Assembly: GCA_963731585.1 (NCBI GenBank)
Contig: CAVSWC010000003.1
Span: forward strand, 682,001-746,000
DNA: 64,000 nt
Reading direction: 5' to 3'
DNA from: CANKHA01 sp963731585
GTDB lineage: Bacteria; Pseudomonadota; Alphaproteobacteria; Rhizobiales; Xanthobacteraceae
A program made the translations under genes and the position numbers. This document shows positions 26,796-38,000 of the stretch, piece by piece (position 1 is the first letter of the stretch; each line of letters opens with the position of its first letter). The notes below the pieces were generated by a model, which searched no databases, was not told where the DNA came from, and saw only the letters and a list, made by a program, of their open reading frames with translations.

Positions 26796-29306
26796 ATGCC
26801 GGATGCGATCCGGGCGACGGGCGGGAGCTCGGGAGCTCATCCGCGGCGAGGCGGATTCCTCGCAGTTGTCGCCGCTACGCTTCTCCTCCCTGCCGCCCCT
26901 GCCCGCGCCGCGCTTCTCGATTTTTCGCCGATCGATTCCACCATCGCTGACTTCGCCGGCCTCAATCAGCCCGATCTCGCGGGCTTGGCGCTGACGCTCG
27001 GCATCCTGTTGTTCGCTGTGGTGACCGCGGTCATGCTGGTGCGCACGCGCAGCCGCGCCACCCAGTCCGAAATCGCTGCCCGCGAGGAGATCATCGCGCT
27101 GAAGGCAGGTGTCGACCGCGCGCATGCGCTGCTGCTGGCCGAGCCGCAGGTGATCGTTGCCTGGGCCGCGGGTGGCGACAAGCCGGAGATCTTCGGTGAC
27201 ACCACCATGGTCACGCCGGTTTCCGCGCCGCATCGCGTGCTGGCCTTCGGCACATGGCTGGGTCCCGCGCAGGCGCGCAGCATGGAGCGGCTGGTGGAAA
27301 CGTTGCGTAACGAGGGCGCAAGCTTCTCCACCGCGCTCACCACCCTGTCAGGACGGCCGATGGAAGTCGAAGGCCGCGCCATCGGCGGCCGCGCCGTGCT
27401 GCGGCTGCGCGATGTCGGGGGCGTGCGGCGCGATTTGACCGAGCTTTCAATCCAGCATGCCAAACTCCTGGGTGAAGTGGACTCACTGCGCACGCTGGTG
27501 GAGGCGCTGCCCTCGCCGATCTGGGCGCGCGACGGGAAGGGTTTGCTCAGTTTCGTCAATCACGCCTATGCCCGGGCGGTGGAGGCCAAAAGTCCCGCCG
27601 ATGCCGTAGCACGCGGATTGGAATTGCTCGATCGCCCCGCGCGCGAAGAACTGGCGCGCGCCTGCGCCGCTGAGGAGTGCTACACGGGCCGCGTGCATGC
27701 CGTGGTCGCCGGCAGCAGGCGCGTTTTCGATATTCGCAGCGTGCCGACCGAGCGCGGCAGCGCCGGCATCGGCATCGACGCGACTGAGGTCGCGCTGCTG
27801 CGCGCCGAGCTTAGCCGCGTGGCCGAGGCACACCGCCGTACGCTCGATCGGCTGGCTACCGGGGTTGCAATCTTCGACGCTAGGCAGCGGCTGACTTTCT
27901 ACAATACCGCCTATCGCGCGCTGTGGGATCTCGATCCGAGTTTTCTCGACCAGGCGCCCACGGACTCCGCCGTGCTCGACAAATTGCGTGCCGCGCGCAA
28001 GCTGCCGGAGGAGCAGGATTTCCGGCAATGGAAAACCGAGCTGCACGAAGCCTACCGCGCCACCGAGCCCTCGGAGACGGTGTGGTATCTGCCGGACCGG
28101 CGGACGTTGCGCGTCGTCACCACGCAGAATCCCGAAGGCGGCGTGACTTATCTGTTCGACGATGTGACTGAGCGGCTCGATCTCGAACGCCGATTCGACG
28201 CGCTGATCCGGGTGCAGGGTGAAACCCTCGACAACCTCACCGAGGGCGTGGTGGTGTTCGGAAGCGACGGCCGCCTGCGTCTGCACAATCCCGCCTTCGT
28301 CCGGATGTGGCGGCTCGCGCCGGAAACACTCGCCGAGCGTCCGCATATCGAGATGGTGACCGGGCTGTGTCGGTCGCTGCATGATGATGAGGTGACCTGG
28401 CATGCCTTGCGCTCGGCCGTCACCGCCATTGACAACCGCGAGCAGCTCACCGCCCGGCTTGATCGCCGCGATGGCAGCGTGATCGATTGCTCAACCGTCC
28501 CGCTGCCTGACGGGGCGACGCTGGTCGCCTTCCACGACGTCACCGATACCATCAACGTGGAGCGGGCATTGCGCGAGAAAAACGAGGCGCTGGAGACTGC
28601 CGACGAGATCAAGATCGATTTCGTCCATCACGTTTCCTACGAATTGCGTTCGCCGCTGACCAACATCGTCGGCTTCGCGCATTTCCTCGACGACCCGGCG
28701 ACAGGTCCGCTCACCGCCAAGCAGCGCGAATATCTCGGCTATCTCACCACTTCCACCAACGCGCTGCTGGCGATCATCAACAACATCCTCGACCTGGCCA
28801 CCATCGATGCCGGCGCGATGACCCTGAGCCTCGTGCAGGTTGATATCCGCAACACCATGCTGGCCGCCGTCGAGGGCATTCAGGACCGGTTGGTGAATGA
28901 CGAACTGGTGCTCGATATGCGGGCGCCGCCCGACGCCGGCAGTTTCGTAGCTGACGAAAAACGCGTGCGGCAGGTGCTTTTCAACCTGCTCGCCAATGCC
29001 GCGAGCTTCTCTCCGCGCGGAGGCACCATCACCCTGACGGCGGAACGGCGTCCCGATGCCGTCATATTCGCGGTGACCGACCACGGCCCGGGCATTCCGC
29101 AGGAAGTGCAGGATCGCGTATTCGACTGGTTTGAGACCCATTCGCTCGGATCGCATCACCGCGGCACTGGACTTGGACTTTCGCTGGTGCGCTCCTTCGT
29201 TGAGCTGCATGGCGGCAGCGTGACGCTCGATTCCGATCTCGGCCGCGGCACGACCGTGACCTGTGTCTTCCCGCTCGAACAGGGCGCCGCGCGGACGGCG
29301 GCGTAA
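26796..29306 (+). CDS. divL: DivL-type sensor pseudokinase with Tyr in the H-box
   Basis: A large PAS-containing histidine-kinase-like protein. The likely start is ATG 26796 (MPDAIRATGG). Two hydrophobic segments follow (AVVAATLLLPAAPARAALL; LALTLGILLFAVVTAVMLV), then about four PAS/linker modules. The H-box reads VHHVSYELRSPLTNIVGF: the usual phospho-His position (S-H-E-L-R-T-P) is Tyr, codon 28638-28640, about residue 615, as in Caulobacter DivL. The ATPase domain is complete: N box NLLANAASFSPRGG, G1 DHGPGIP, G2 GTGLGLSLVRSF. In Caulobacter DivL binds DivK~P and tunes CckA-CtrA. The neighbour tsaE supports the assignment. It is uninterrupted. Confidence 0.85.
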   Translation: MPDAIRATGGSSGAHPRRGGFLAVVAATLLLPAAPARAALLDFSPIDSTIADFAGLNQPDLAGLALTLGILLFAVVTAVMLVRTRSRATQSEIAAREEIIALKAGVDRAHALLLAEPQVIVAWAAGGDKPEIFGDTTMVTPVSAPHRVLAFGTWLGPAQARSMERLVETLRNEGASFSTALTTLSGRPMEVEGRAIGGRAVLRLRDVGGVRRDLTELSIQHAKLLGEVDSLRTLVEALPSPIWARDGKGLLSFVNHAYARAVEAKSPADAVARGLELLDRPAREELARACAAEECYTGRVHAVVAGSRRVFDIRSVPTERGSAGIGIDATEVALLRAELSRVAEAHRRTLDRLATGVAIFDARQRLTFYNTAYRALWDLDPSFLDQAPTDSAVLDKLRAARKLPEEQDFRQWKTELHEAYRATEPSETVWYLPDRRTLRVVTTQNPEGGVTYLFDDVTERLDLERRFDALIRVQGETLDNLTEGVVVFGSDGRLRLHNPAFVRMWRLAPETLAERPHIEMVTGLCRSLHDDEVTWHALRSAVTAIDNREQLTARLDRRDGSVIDCSTVPLPDGATLVAFHDVTDTINVERALREKNEALETADEIKIDFVHHVSYELRSPLTNIVGFAHFLDDPATGPLTAKQREYLGYLTTSTNALLAIINNILDLATIDAGAMTLSLVQVDIRNTMLAAVEGIQDRLVNDELVLDMRAPPDAGSFVADEKRVRQVLFNLLANAASFSPRGGTITLTAERRPDAVIFAVTDHGPGIPQEVQDRVFDWFETHSLGSHHRGTGLGLSLVRSFVELHGGSVTLDSDLGRGTTVTCVFPLEQGAARTAA

Positions 29307-29350
29307 CCAACGCGCAGCAGAATTTCTTTTTCGATCGTTGCTGAAAGTGT

Positions 29351-29480
29351 TGACCCCCTCCTTATTCTCCCCCTTTTAGGGAGCGACTTGGGCTCCCTCC
29401 CTCTGCCCCGAAGCGGATCGTTCGACCTCGGCACTAACGTGCTGAACGCGGATACACCCCACGGGGAGGGTCGGGGTCAT
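29351..29480. repeat. Palindromic repeat, TGACCCCCTCC type
   Basis: TGACCCCCTCC at 29351 is answered by GGGAGGGTCGGGGTCA ending near 29480. In between are CTCCCCCTTTTAGGGAG and an imperfect CGGCACTAACGTGCTGAACG hairpin. It is the same family as the copy at 31817-31912 and resembles the tract at 6118-6165. It fills the divL-tsaE gap. Confidence 0.65.
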
Positions 29481-29510
29481 ACCGAAACGGGTTTAGAACA
29501 GAGCAGATCG

Positions 29511-31050
29511 ATGCTTCCCACCACGGCCGGCGATTCGGGTTTTTCTCTGCAGGCTGCCGGATGAAGCGGCGATGCATCACTTCATGCGCGACGTCGCTCT
29601 CGCGCTGCAGCCGGGCGACCTGATCACGCTTTCAGGTGACCTCGGTGCGGGCAAGACCACTTTCGCGCGCGCGCTGATCCGATACTTGGCGGGCGATGAG
29701 AGTATCGAGGTTCCGAGCCCAACCTTCACGTTGATCCAGACCTACGAACTCGACGGTTTCCCTGTCGTCCATGCCGACCTGTATCGTTTGGGAGCTGCAT
29801 CCGAGCTGTCGGAGCTTGGCTTCGATGACCTGCCGGAAGACGCGCTGGTGCTGCTGGAATGGCCGGATCGCGCCGACGGGTTTCTGCCGGCCGACCGGCT
29901 CGATATCGCCTTCACCATAGCGCCGCAGCATGGCGAGACGTTTCGCAATGTGCGGGTCACTGGTTACGGGAGATTCGCAGCCCGCGCCGAAGGCATGGCG
30001 GCGATCCGCAATTTCCTGGACGAGAACGGATTTGCGAAAGCCGAGCGTCTGCATCTGCAGGGCGATGCCTCCACCCGTTCCTATGAACGCCTGGCGCTGA
30101 ACGGCCGGAGCACCATTCTGATGAATGCGCCGCGCCAAGCCGACGGCCCGCCGGTGCGCGAGGGCAAGCCCTATAGCGCCATTGCGCATCTGGCCGAAGA
30201 CGTCAGCGCCTTCGTCGCCATGGCGAAGGGATTGCGCGCTGCCGGCCTGTCCGCTCCGTCGATCCATTTCGCCGACAATGAAAAGGGCTTGCTTATCATT
30301 GAGGACCTCGGTGAGGAAAAGCTGGTCGAAGGCGAGCCGCCGGCGCCGATCCCGGAGCGTTACGAGGCCGCGGTGGATGTTCTGGTGGCGCTGCATGGCA
30401 TGCCGCTCCCGCCTGTGCTGCCGGTTTCCCCGCGGGTGGAATATCGCCTTCCGTCCTATGATGCCCAAGCCTTCCTGATCGAGATCGAGTTGTTGCTCGA
30501 CTGGTATCTGCCGCGCATGGCCGCGACGATCTCGCCGGAGGAACGCGCCGCCTTCCTCGCGCTCTGGGAAGAAGCCCTGCAGCCCGCGCTCGCATCGCAG
30601 GCCAGCTGGGTGCTGCGGGATTTTCATTCGCCCAACTTGCTCTGGCTGCCCGATCGCGAGGGGATTGCGCGCGTGGGCCTGCTTGATTTCCAGGATGCGG
30701 TGCTCGGCCCCGCCGCTTATGACCTCGCCTCGCTGTTGCAGGACGCCCGCGTGGATGTGCCGGAAGGCCTGGAGATCACGCTGCTTGGCCGCTATGCGCG
30801 CATGCGCCGGGAGGCAGACCCGAATTTCGACACCCCCGCTTTTGTGAAAAGCTACACCACCGTCGCCGCCCAGCGCGCCACAAAGATCCTGGGCATCTTC
30901 GCCCGGCTGGATGTGCGCGACGGCAAGCCGCAATATTTGCGTCACATGCCGCGCATATTTGGCTATCTGCAGCGCTCGTTGGCGCATCCCTCGCTAACGC
31001 CGCTGCGCGGGTGGTATGCCTCGCATGTGCCGACCGTGAAAGCGATATGA
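29511..31050 (+). CDS. TsaE-AmgK fusion: t6A ATPase subunit plus amino-sugar kinase, one extra base
   Basis: Residues about 1-155 are TsaE, the ATPase of the tRNA t6A37 complex: P-loop SGDLGAGKTTFARALIRYL, PSPTFTLIQTYEL, HADLYRL, LLEWPDRA. The rest is an aminoglycoside-phosphotransferase fold matching AmgK (N-acetylmuramate/GlcNAc anomeric kinase): DASTRSYERL, IEDLGEEKLVEG, VLRDFHSPNLLWLPDREG (catalytic Asp) and VGLLDFQDAVLGPAAYDLA (metal Asp). ATG 29511 starts the protein; a slip near 29556 (CAGGCTG) rejoins LPDEAAMHHFMRDVALAL. The stop overlaps murU (ATGA). The fusion is known in Hyphomicrobiales. Confidence 0.88.
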
Positions 31051-31788
31051 CGATGCCCGTTCCGAAGATCGCCATGCCGAAGCGCGCCATCGTGCTGGCC
31101 GCGGGCCTGGGCACCCGCATGCGCGCCTACAGTGACAAGCTGCCGAAGCCGCTGGTGAAAGTATCCGGCAAGACGCTGATCGATTACGCCCTCGACCGGC
31201 TCGCCGATGCCGGCGTCGAACGGGCGGTGGTGAACGTGCATTACCTGGCCGACGCACTGGAACGCCATCTTTCCAAGCGCACGCGCCCGCGCATCGTGAT
31301 CTCGGATGAGCGGAAGGAATTGCTGGGCACCGGCGGCGGCGTGGTGAAGGCGCTCGGGCATCTGGGCGACGCGCCGTTTTTTTACATGAATTCCGACACG
31401 CTCTGGATCGACGGCGTAAAGCCGAACCTGCAGACGGCTCGCGCAGGTCTTCGATCCGGCGGAAATGGACGCGCTGCTGCTGCTCGCGCCCACCACCACC
31501 AGCATCGGCTATGATGCGCGCGGCGATTTCGCCATGAGTGCCGACGGCCGCCTGCGCCGACGGCCCGAGCGTGAAGTGGTGCCCTTTGCCTATGCCAGCG
31601 CGGCGCTGCTCGCGCCGGCGCTGTTCAAGGACGCACCGAAGGGCGCGTTTCCCCTGACGGTGCTGTTTGATCGCGCCGCCGAACAGGGCCGCCTGCATGG
31701 GCTGCGCATCGACGGCATCTGGATGCATGTCGGCACGCCCGAGGCGGTGGCCGAGGCCGAGACCGCCATCATGGACAGCGCGGCCTGA
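31047..31788 (+). CDS. murU: N-acetylmuramate 1-phosphate uridylyltransferase MurU, one extra base
   Basis: Nucleotidyltransferase that converts MurNAc-1-P to UDP-MurNAc, following AmgK in the peptidoglycan recycling bypass that avoids MurA. The sugar-nucleotide signature is AIVLAAGLGTRMR. LPKPLVKVSGKTLIDYALDR, LLGTGGGVVKAL and MNSDTLWIDG (metal Asp) follow. The C-terminal part ends DGIWMHVGTPEAVAEAE. The frame slips near 31436 (ACGGCTC). AmgK and MurU side by side with a four-base overlap make the pathway assignment strong. Confidence 0.88.
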
Positions 31789-31816
31789 GTCTCTTCTAGG
31801 CCCCCACCCATTCCGT

Positions 31817-31912
31817 TGACCCCCTCCTTGATCCTCCCCCTTGCAGGGGGAGGGAAAACTCGCGGCACGGTTCTCCCTCCCCCTAGAAGGGGGAGGGTTG
31901 GGGAGGGGGTCA
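31817..31912. repeat. Palindromic repeat, TGACCCCCTCC type (second copy)
   Basis: TGACCCCCTCC (31817) and GGAGGGGGTCA (ending 31912) are exact inverted arms. Two internal hairpins, CTCCCCCTTGCAGGGGGAG and CTCCCCCTAGAAGGGGGAG, sit between them. It lies between murU and addB. Confidence 0.8.
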
Positions 31913-31956
31913 CGTAATTTGCCGCTCCCTTCCCGATCAGCGACTATCATTCCCCC

Positions 31957-34900
31957 ATGCCGAATCCCGCGCGCGTCTTCACCATCCCGGCCTCCGCTCC
32001 CTTCCTGCCGACGCTCATCAAAGCTTTGATCGACGGCCGGCTGGTGGATGGTTTTGCGCCTGCCGCCGACCCGCTGGCGCTGGCGACCGCGACGCTATAC
32101 CTGCCGACCCGCCGTGCGGCGCGGCTGGCGCGGGATGTTTTCCTCGAGGTGCTCGGCACCGAGGCTGCGATCCTGCCGCGCATCTTCGCCATCGGCGATG
32201 TCGATGAGGATGAGATCGCCTTTGACGAAGCCGGGCGCGGCGATTTCGGCGCCGCGCTCGACGTGCCGGAGGCACTGGGCGGGCTGCAGCGGCGGCTGCT
32301 GCTCGCCACGCTGGTTACGAGATGGGCCAACACCCTCGCGCCCGGCAAAAAAGACGAAGCGCCGCTGATCGCCAATAATCCGGCGGCGGCGCTGGCGCTG
32401 GCCGACGACCTCGCCCGGCTGATGGACGATCTGGCGACGCGGCAGGTGCCATTCGAGCAGCTCGACGCGCTGGTGCCGCGCGAGGTGGACAATTATTGGC
32501 AACTCACGCTGCGTTTCCTGAAGATCGCACGCGAAGCGTGGCCCGCGATCCTGGCGGAAAACGGCAAGATTGAGCCGGCCGCGCGGCGTGACCGGCTGAT
32601 CAAGGCGGAAGCCGAGCGGCTGGCGCGCAGCAAGGGCCCGGTGGTGGCCGCAGGCTCCACCGGCTCGATCCCCGCCACAGCGGAATTGCTCGCCACCATC
32701 GCCGGCCTGGCGCAAGGCGCGATGGTCTTGCCGGGGCTCGACACCGACCTGGACACAGACTCATGGGAGAGGATTGGCGGCGACGCCGAACAAAATCTCC
32801 CGCCCGCCGCCGGCCATGCGCAATTCGCCATGCACGGCTTGCTCAAGCGCATCGGCATCACGCGCGATGCCGTGACGGTGCTGGCCGGGCCCGCGGCGCA
32901 TGGGCGCGAGCGCATTGTCTCGGAAGCCTTGCGCCCGGCCGCGACGACGCAGCTCTGGCAGCAGAAGCTGACGGCGCCGGATTTCGCACAACAGGCCGAT
33001 AGGGCGCTGTCTTCGATCAGCGTGATCGAAGCGGCCAATGCGGAAGAGGAAGCGCTCGCCGCCGCGGTGGCGCTGCGCGAGGCGGCTGAAATGCCGGGCA
33101 TGACAGCGGCGCTGGCCACGCCCGACCGCGCGCTGGCGCGGCGCGTGCTGGCGGCGCTGGCGCGCTGGAATGTGACCGTGAATGACTCTGGCGGCGATCG
33201 GCTGCCCGACACGCCCGCCGGTGTTTTCGCACGGCTCACCGCCGACGCCGCGCTCGGCGGCCTTGCGCCGGTGACGCTGCTGGCTCTGCTCAAGCACCCG
33301 CTGCTGCGGCTCGGCGCGGGAGAAAACGCGCAGACCGGCGCTGTTGCTGCGCTGGAACTGGCGGTGCTGCGCGGGCCGCGGCCGAAGCCCGGCACCGAAG
33401 GATTGATCCATGCGCTGACGAATTTCCGCGCCCAGCGCGGCACGCTCTACCGCAGCGATCCGCGCAAGCAGCTGTCGGATACCGAGCTCGACCAGGCGGA
33501 CGACTTGGCGCGTCGTCTCGCCGCTGCGCTGAAACCGCTGGAAGAATTGCCGCGCAGTGCGGCGTCCTTCCCCGAGATCGCCGTTTGTCATCGCAAAGCG
33601 GTTGAAGACCTCAGCGCCGCGAGAGATGGCAAAGTCGCTGCCTTCGCCGGCGCCGACGGCAGCGCGCTCGCCCTGGCCTTCGACGAGATCGCCGAACACG
33701 CTGCCGCGGCATCCTTCGGCATGACGCTCGCCGACTATCCGGATTTCTTCCGGGCGGCTATTTCCGACCGCGTCGTGCGGCGGCCCGACCGGCCGGGCAC
33801 CCGCGTGCATATCTACGGCCTGTTGGAAGCGCGGTTGCAGAATGTCGATCGCCTGGTGCTGGGCGGCCTGGTCGAGGGCGTCTGGCCGCCGGAGACCCGC
33901 AGCGATCCCTGGCTCAATCGCCCGATGCGCCATGAGCTTGGCCTCGATCTGCCTGAGCGGCGCATCGGCCTTTCCGCCCATGACTTCGCGCAATCGCTTG
34001 GCGCCAGGCAAGTGATCCTCACCCGGGCGGCCAAGCTTTCCGGCGCGCCGACGGTCGCGTCGCGCTTCACGCAGCGGCTGCAGGCGGTGGCCGGGCAAGA
34101 GCGCTGGAAACAGGCGCTGGCGCGCGGCGACAGATATCTGCACTGGGCCCGCAGGCTCGATCAGCCGGAGATGCCGCCGAAATCGGCTCCGCGCCCGCAG
34201 CCGAAGCCGGGGGTGGAGTTGCGCCCAAAAGCCCTCTCGGTCACCGAGATCGAGCTCTTGCTGCGCGATCCTTACTCGATCTATGCGCGCCATGTTCTGC
34301 GCTTGCAGCCGCTCGATGCGGTCGATACGCCGCCGGGCGCGCGCGACCGCGGCACGGTGATCCACGAGGCGATCGGCACCTTCACCGAGCGCTACAAGGA
34401 AGCCCTGCCCGCCGATCCTCTCGAAGAGCTGCTGCAGCTCGGCAAAGAAGGTTTTGCCAAGCTGGAGGATTTTCCCGACGCACGCGCCTTCTGGTGGCCG
34501 CGCTTCCAGCGCGTGGCGCGCTGGTTCGTCGAATTCGAAAAGGAACGGCGCGAAAATCTTGGCAGGCTGCACGCGGAAGTCCGCGCCACGCACGAAATCC
34601 AGTTGGGCAACACGGTCTTTAAGTTGAACACGCGCGCCGACCGCATCGAGAAACTGAACGATGGCCGTTATGCCATCATCGACTACAAAACCGGCCGGGC
34701 GCCGTCTTCCAAGCAGGTGAAATCCGGACTCTCGCCGCAGCTCACGCTTGAGGGCGCCATTCTTCGCAAGGGAGGATTCGACGGCATTCCGGAAGGCGCA
34801 TCGATCGCCGACTATCTCTATGTCGAGCTGCGCGGCGGCGAGCCTGCGGGCGAGCAGAAAGTCATCGACATGGACAAGACGACGCCGGACGCCGAAGCGG

Positions 34901-35082
34901 ACAATGCCTTGCGCAAGCTGACCGGCGTGCTGCTCAAGTTCGCCGCTCCCGAAAACGGCTATGCCTCACGCGAGCGGCCGATGTTCATGGGCCGCGGCGG
35001 CGGCGACTACGACCATCTGGCACGGGTGCGGGAGTGGTCGCTCTCCGGCGGTTTGGCCGAGGATGAAAGCGAGATCGAATGA
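31957..35082 (+). CDS. addB: Double-strand break repair protein AddB
   Basis: AddB of the alphaproteobacterial AddAB helicase-nuclease that processes double-strand ends for RecA. It is 1,041 residues, typical of this branch. The start RVFTIPASAPFLPTLIKALI lacks a Walker A in the first 40 residues, as in rhizobial AddB. The C-terminal PD-(D/E)xK nuclease has FKLNTRADRIEKLNDGRYAI and IIDYKTGRAPSSKQVK. It is entirely uninterrupted over 3.1 kb, in contrast to many neighbours. The stop overlaps the addA start by four bases. Confidence 0.96.
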   Translation: MPNPARVFTIPASAPFLPTLIKALIDGRLVDGFAPAADPLALATATLYLPTRRAARLARDVFLEVLGTEAAILPRIFAIGDVDEDEIAFDEAGRGDFGAALDVPEALGGLQRRLLLATLVTRWANTLAPGKKDEAPLIANNPAAALALADDLARLMDDLATRQVPFEQLDALVPREVDNYWQLTLRFLKIAREAWPAILAENGKIEPAARRDRLIKAEAERLARSKGPVVAAGSTGSIPATAELLATIAGLAQGAMVLPGLDTDLDTDSWERIGGDAEQNLPPAAGHAQFAMHGLLKRIGITRDAVTVLAGPAAHGRERIVSEALRPAATTQLWQQKLTAPDFAQQADRALSSISVIEAANAEEEALAAAVALREAAEMPGMTAALATPDRALARRVLAALARWNVTVNDSGGDRLPDTPAGVFARLTADAALGGLAPVTLLALLKHPLLRLGAGENAQTGAVAALELAVLRGPRPKPGTEGLIHALTNFRAQRGTLYRSDPRKQLSDTELDQADDLARRLAAALKPLEELPRSAASFPEIAVCHRKAVEDLSAARDGKVAAFAGADGSALALAFDEIAEHAAAASFGMTLADYPDFFRAAISDRVVRRPDRPGTRVHIYGLLEARLQNVDRLVLGGLVEGVWPPETRSDPWLNRPMRHELGLDLPERRIGLSAHDFAQSLGARQVILTRAAKLSGAPTVASRFTQRLQAVAGQERWKQALARGDRYLHWARRLDQPEMPPKSAPRPQPKPGVELRPKALSVTEIELLLRDPYSIYARHVLRLQPLDAVDTPPGARDRGTVIHEAIGTFTERYKEALPADPLEELLQLGKEGFAKLEDFPDARAFWWPRFQRVARWFVEFEKERRENLGRLHAEVRATHEIQLGNTVFKLNTRADRIEKLNDGRYAIIDYKTGRAPSSKQVKSGLSPQLTLEGAILRKGGFDGIPEGASIADYLYVELRGGEPAGEQKVIDMDKTTPDAEADNALRKLTGVLLKFAAPENGYASRERPMFMGRGGGDYDHLARVREWSLSGGLAEDESEIE

Positions 35083-38000
35083 ACGAACGCATCGTCCCGC
35101 CCGAGCTGATCGCCAAGCAACATGATGCCTCCGACCCAGGTGCGTCCGCCTGGGTGTCGGCCAATGCAGGCGCCGGCAAAACCCACGTGCTCGCGCAGCG
35201 CGTGATCCGGCTCTTGTTGCAAGGTACGAAACCCGAGAAAATCCTCTGTCTCACCTTCACCAAGGCCGCGGCCGCCAACATGGCGAACCGCATTTTCGAA
35301 ACGCTCGGTCACTGGACCGCGCTTGACGATGAAGCGCTCGATAAGGCGATAGCGGATACCGGGACGGGGCGGATCACCGCGCGGCTGCGGCAGACGGCGC
35401 GGCAGCTTTTTGCTTCCGCGCTGGAAACCCCCGGTGGATTCAAGGTGCAAACCATCCACGCTTTCTGCACCAAGCTGCTGCAGCAATTTCCGTTCGAAGC
35501 AAATGTGTCCGCGCATTTCAGCGTGCTGGAGGAAGCGCAGCAGGAGCAGCTGCTGGAGCAGATACGCCGCGACGTGCTGCTGAAAGCGGCGAACGAGCCC
35601 GAGGGCGCGTCCGGCCGCGAGCTGACGGCGATCATTCCGCTCTGCAGCGATTTCGTTTTCCAGAATGCCCTGCGCGATGCGATCCGCAAGGGCTGTGCCA
35701 TCGTGCCGTGGATCGACGCCGCACGAGGCATCGACAACGCCATGGCCGAGCTTTCGCAAGCGCTCGGCATCGATCCGGCCGACACGCTGGAGACGGTCGA
35801 GACCGAGATCATGGAAGGTCCGCATCTGCCGTCCCAGCATTGGGGATCGACTGCCGCCATCTGCACCACAGGTTCCAGGAACGATCAAACGCAAGCGCGT
35901 CGCCTGCGCGCTGCGGCTTCCGCCGCCGGCAGCACGCGCATCGCGGCCTATCTCGAGGTCTTCTTAACCGGGGACCTGAGCCTTCGGAGCGCGATCATCA
36001 CCGGAGGACTGGCGAAGAAAAATCCATCGCTCGAGCAGATCCTCTCGGACGAACGGTTGCGAATCGGCGGACTCTGCGAACGCCGCCGGGCGATCCTCAC
36101 CCGCGACCGCACCCGGGCATTGCTGACGCTCGCAGTGGACACGCTCGGACGTTATGCCGCAGAGAAGAACCGCCGCGGGTTGCTCGACTATGACGATCTC
36201 ATCACCCGCGCCCGCGACCTCCTGACCAACACCAATGCCGCATGGGTACATTACAAGCTCGACCTCGGCATCGATCACATTCTGATCGACGAGGCCCAGG
36301 ACACGAACCCGGCGCAGTGGGACATCGTCGACCGCTTCGTCGCCGAATTCACCGCCGGCGCCGGCGCGCGCAGCGGCGTCGAGCGTACGATCTTCGCCGT
36401 CGGCGACGAGAAGCAGTCGATCTTCTCCTTCCAGGGCGCCGCGCCGAAAGCCTTCGACGAGATGCGCCGCTTCTTCGAGAAGGCGCACATGGATGCGGAG
36501 AAGCCCTTCGTGCCGGTCCCGTTACGGCATTCCTTCCGCTCGGTGCCGGCGGTACTGCAGGCCGTCGACTGGGTGTTCAGCGCCGAGCGCGCCTTCAAAG
36601 GCCTGACAGTCGATTCCGTTGCGACGCTGCACGAAGCCGTGCGTGAAGCCGCGCCCGGCACGGTCGAGATATGGGACATTCTCGAGCCCGAAGAAAAGAA
36701 AGAAATCGCGCCTTGGGACGCCCCATTCGATTTCGAGACCAAGACCAGTCCCCGCGTCAAGCTGGCGCGGCAGATCGCGGCCGCGGTGAAGTCTTGGATC
36801 GGACGCGGCGATCTGGTTGGCGATAACGCCAAGCGGCATCCGGTGCGCGCCGGCGATATTCTCATCCTGGTGCGGCAGCGCGGCCCGCTGTTCGAGGCGA
36901 TCATCCGCGCGTTGAAGCATGCCGGCATTCCTGTCGCCGGTGCGGACCGCCTCGTGCTCACCGAGCATATCGCGATCATGGACCTGCTCACGCTGGCCGA
37001 CGTCGTTTTGCAGCCGCGCGACGATCTCGCCTTGGCGACGATTCTAAAAAGCCCGTTGTTCGGTGTTTCCGAGGAGGAGCTGCTGGCGCTGGCGGCGCCG
37101 CGCCGGGGCGCGCTGCGCGCCGTCTTGCGGCAGCAACGGCCGGACCTCGCGGACAAGCTCGACGCCATCGTGCAGTCGGCGCGTCACTCCACGCCTTTTT
37201 CGTTCTACGCCGAACTCCTTGGCGCCAAGGGCGGGCGCAAAGCATTTCTGTCGCGGCTCGGGCACGAGGCCAACGACGCGATTGACGAGTTCCTCAATCT
37301 GGCTTTTGCCTACGAAACAAACGAGACCCCTTCGCTGCAAGGCTTTGCCGCCTGGCTGCGCACCGCGTCCGCTGCCGTAAAGCGCGACATGGAAATGGCG
37401 CGCGACGAGGTGCGGGTGATGACGGTGCACGGCGCCAAGGGGCTGGAAGCGCCGATCGTGATCCTCGCCGACACCACGACCCCGCCCGCCGGCCCGCAGC
37501 ATTTCCAGCCGCGCCTTTTCGCCCTGCCCGCGCGCGATGCGCCGCCCGACACGCCCGACCGTATCGTCTGGGTGCCGCGCAAAGCGGACGATGTCCCGCC
37601 GACTGCCGTTGCCCGCGCGAAAGCGACCGCGGAAGCGGAAGATGAGCACCGGCGTCTGCTCTACGTCGCAATGACGCGTGCGGCCGACCGCTTGATCGTC
37701 TGCGGCTCCATCGGTGAAAGGGCCATGCCGCCCGGCTGTTGGTATGACCTGGTGCAGCAAGGACTCGGCGAAGCAGGCGAGATGATTGCCGAGCCGGCCG
37801 ACTTCGATCCGCGGCAGACCGTGAAACGCTACCGCAGTTTCCACCGCGACGAGGAGACGGGCGCGGCGGCAGCGGAATCCTCCGCGGAAAGGACACTCCC
37901 TGCATGGCTGCTTCACGCGGCGCCGGCGGACGAAGCGCCAAAACCGATCACGCCATCGATGTTTTACGATGAGCAGACACCGCTTGCGTCCGCCGCCGCA

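Noticed and set aside
31817..31912. CRISPR-like repeats in the C/G-rich gaps near 29.4, 31.8 and 40.2 kb
   Set aside because: These are single palindromic units without regularly spaced identical repeats or spacers, and no cas gene is present.
32761..34593. A 610-codon open frame on the minus strand opposite addB, and similar long antisense frames opposite leuC, divL, rpsA and aroA
   Set aside because: High GC third positions keep the antisense frames open. The products are Arg/Ala/His-rich without domains, while the plus-strand genes have clear family motifs.
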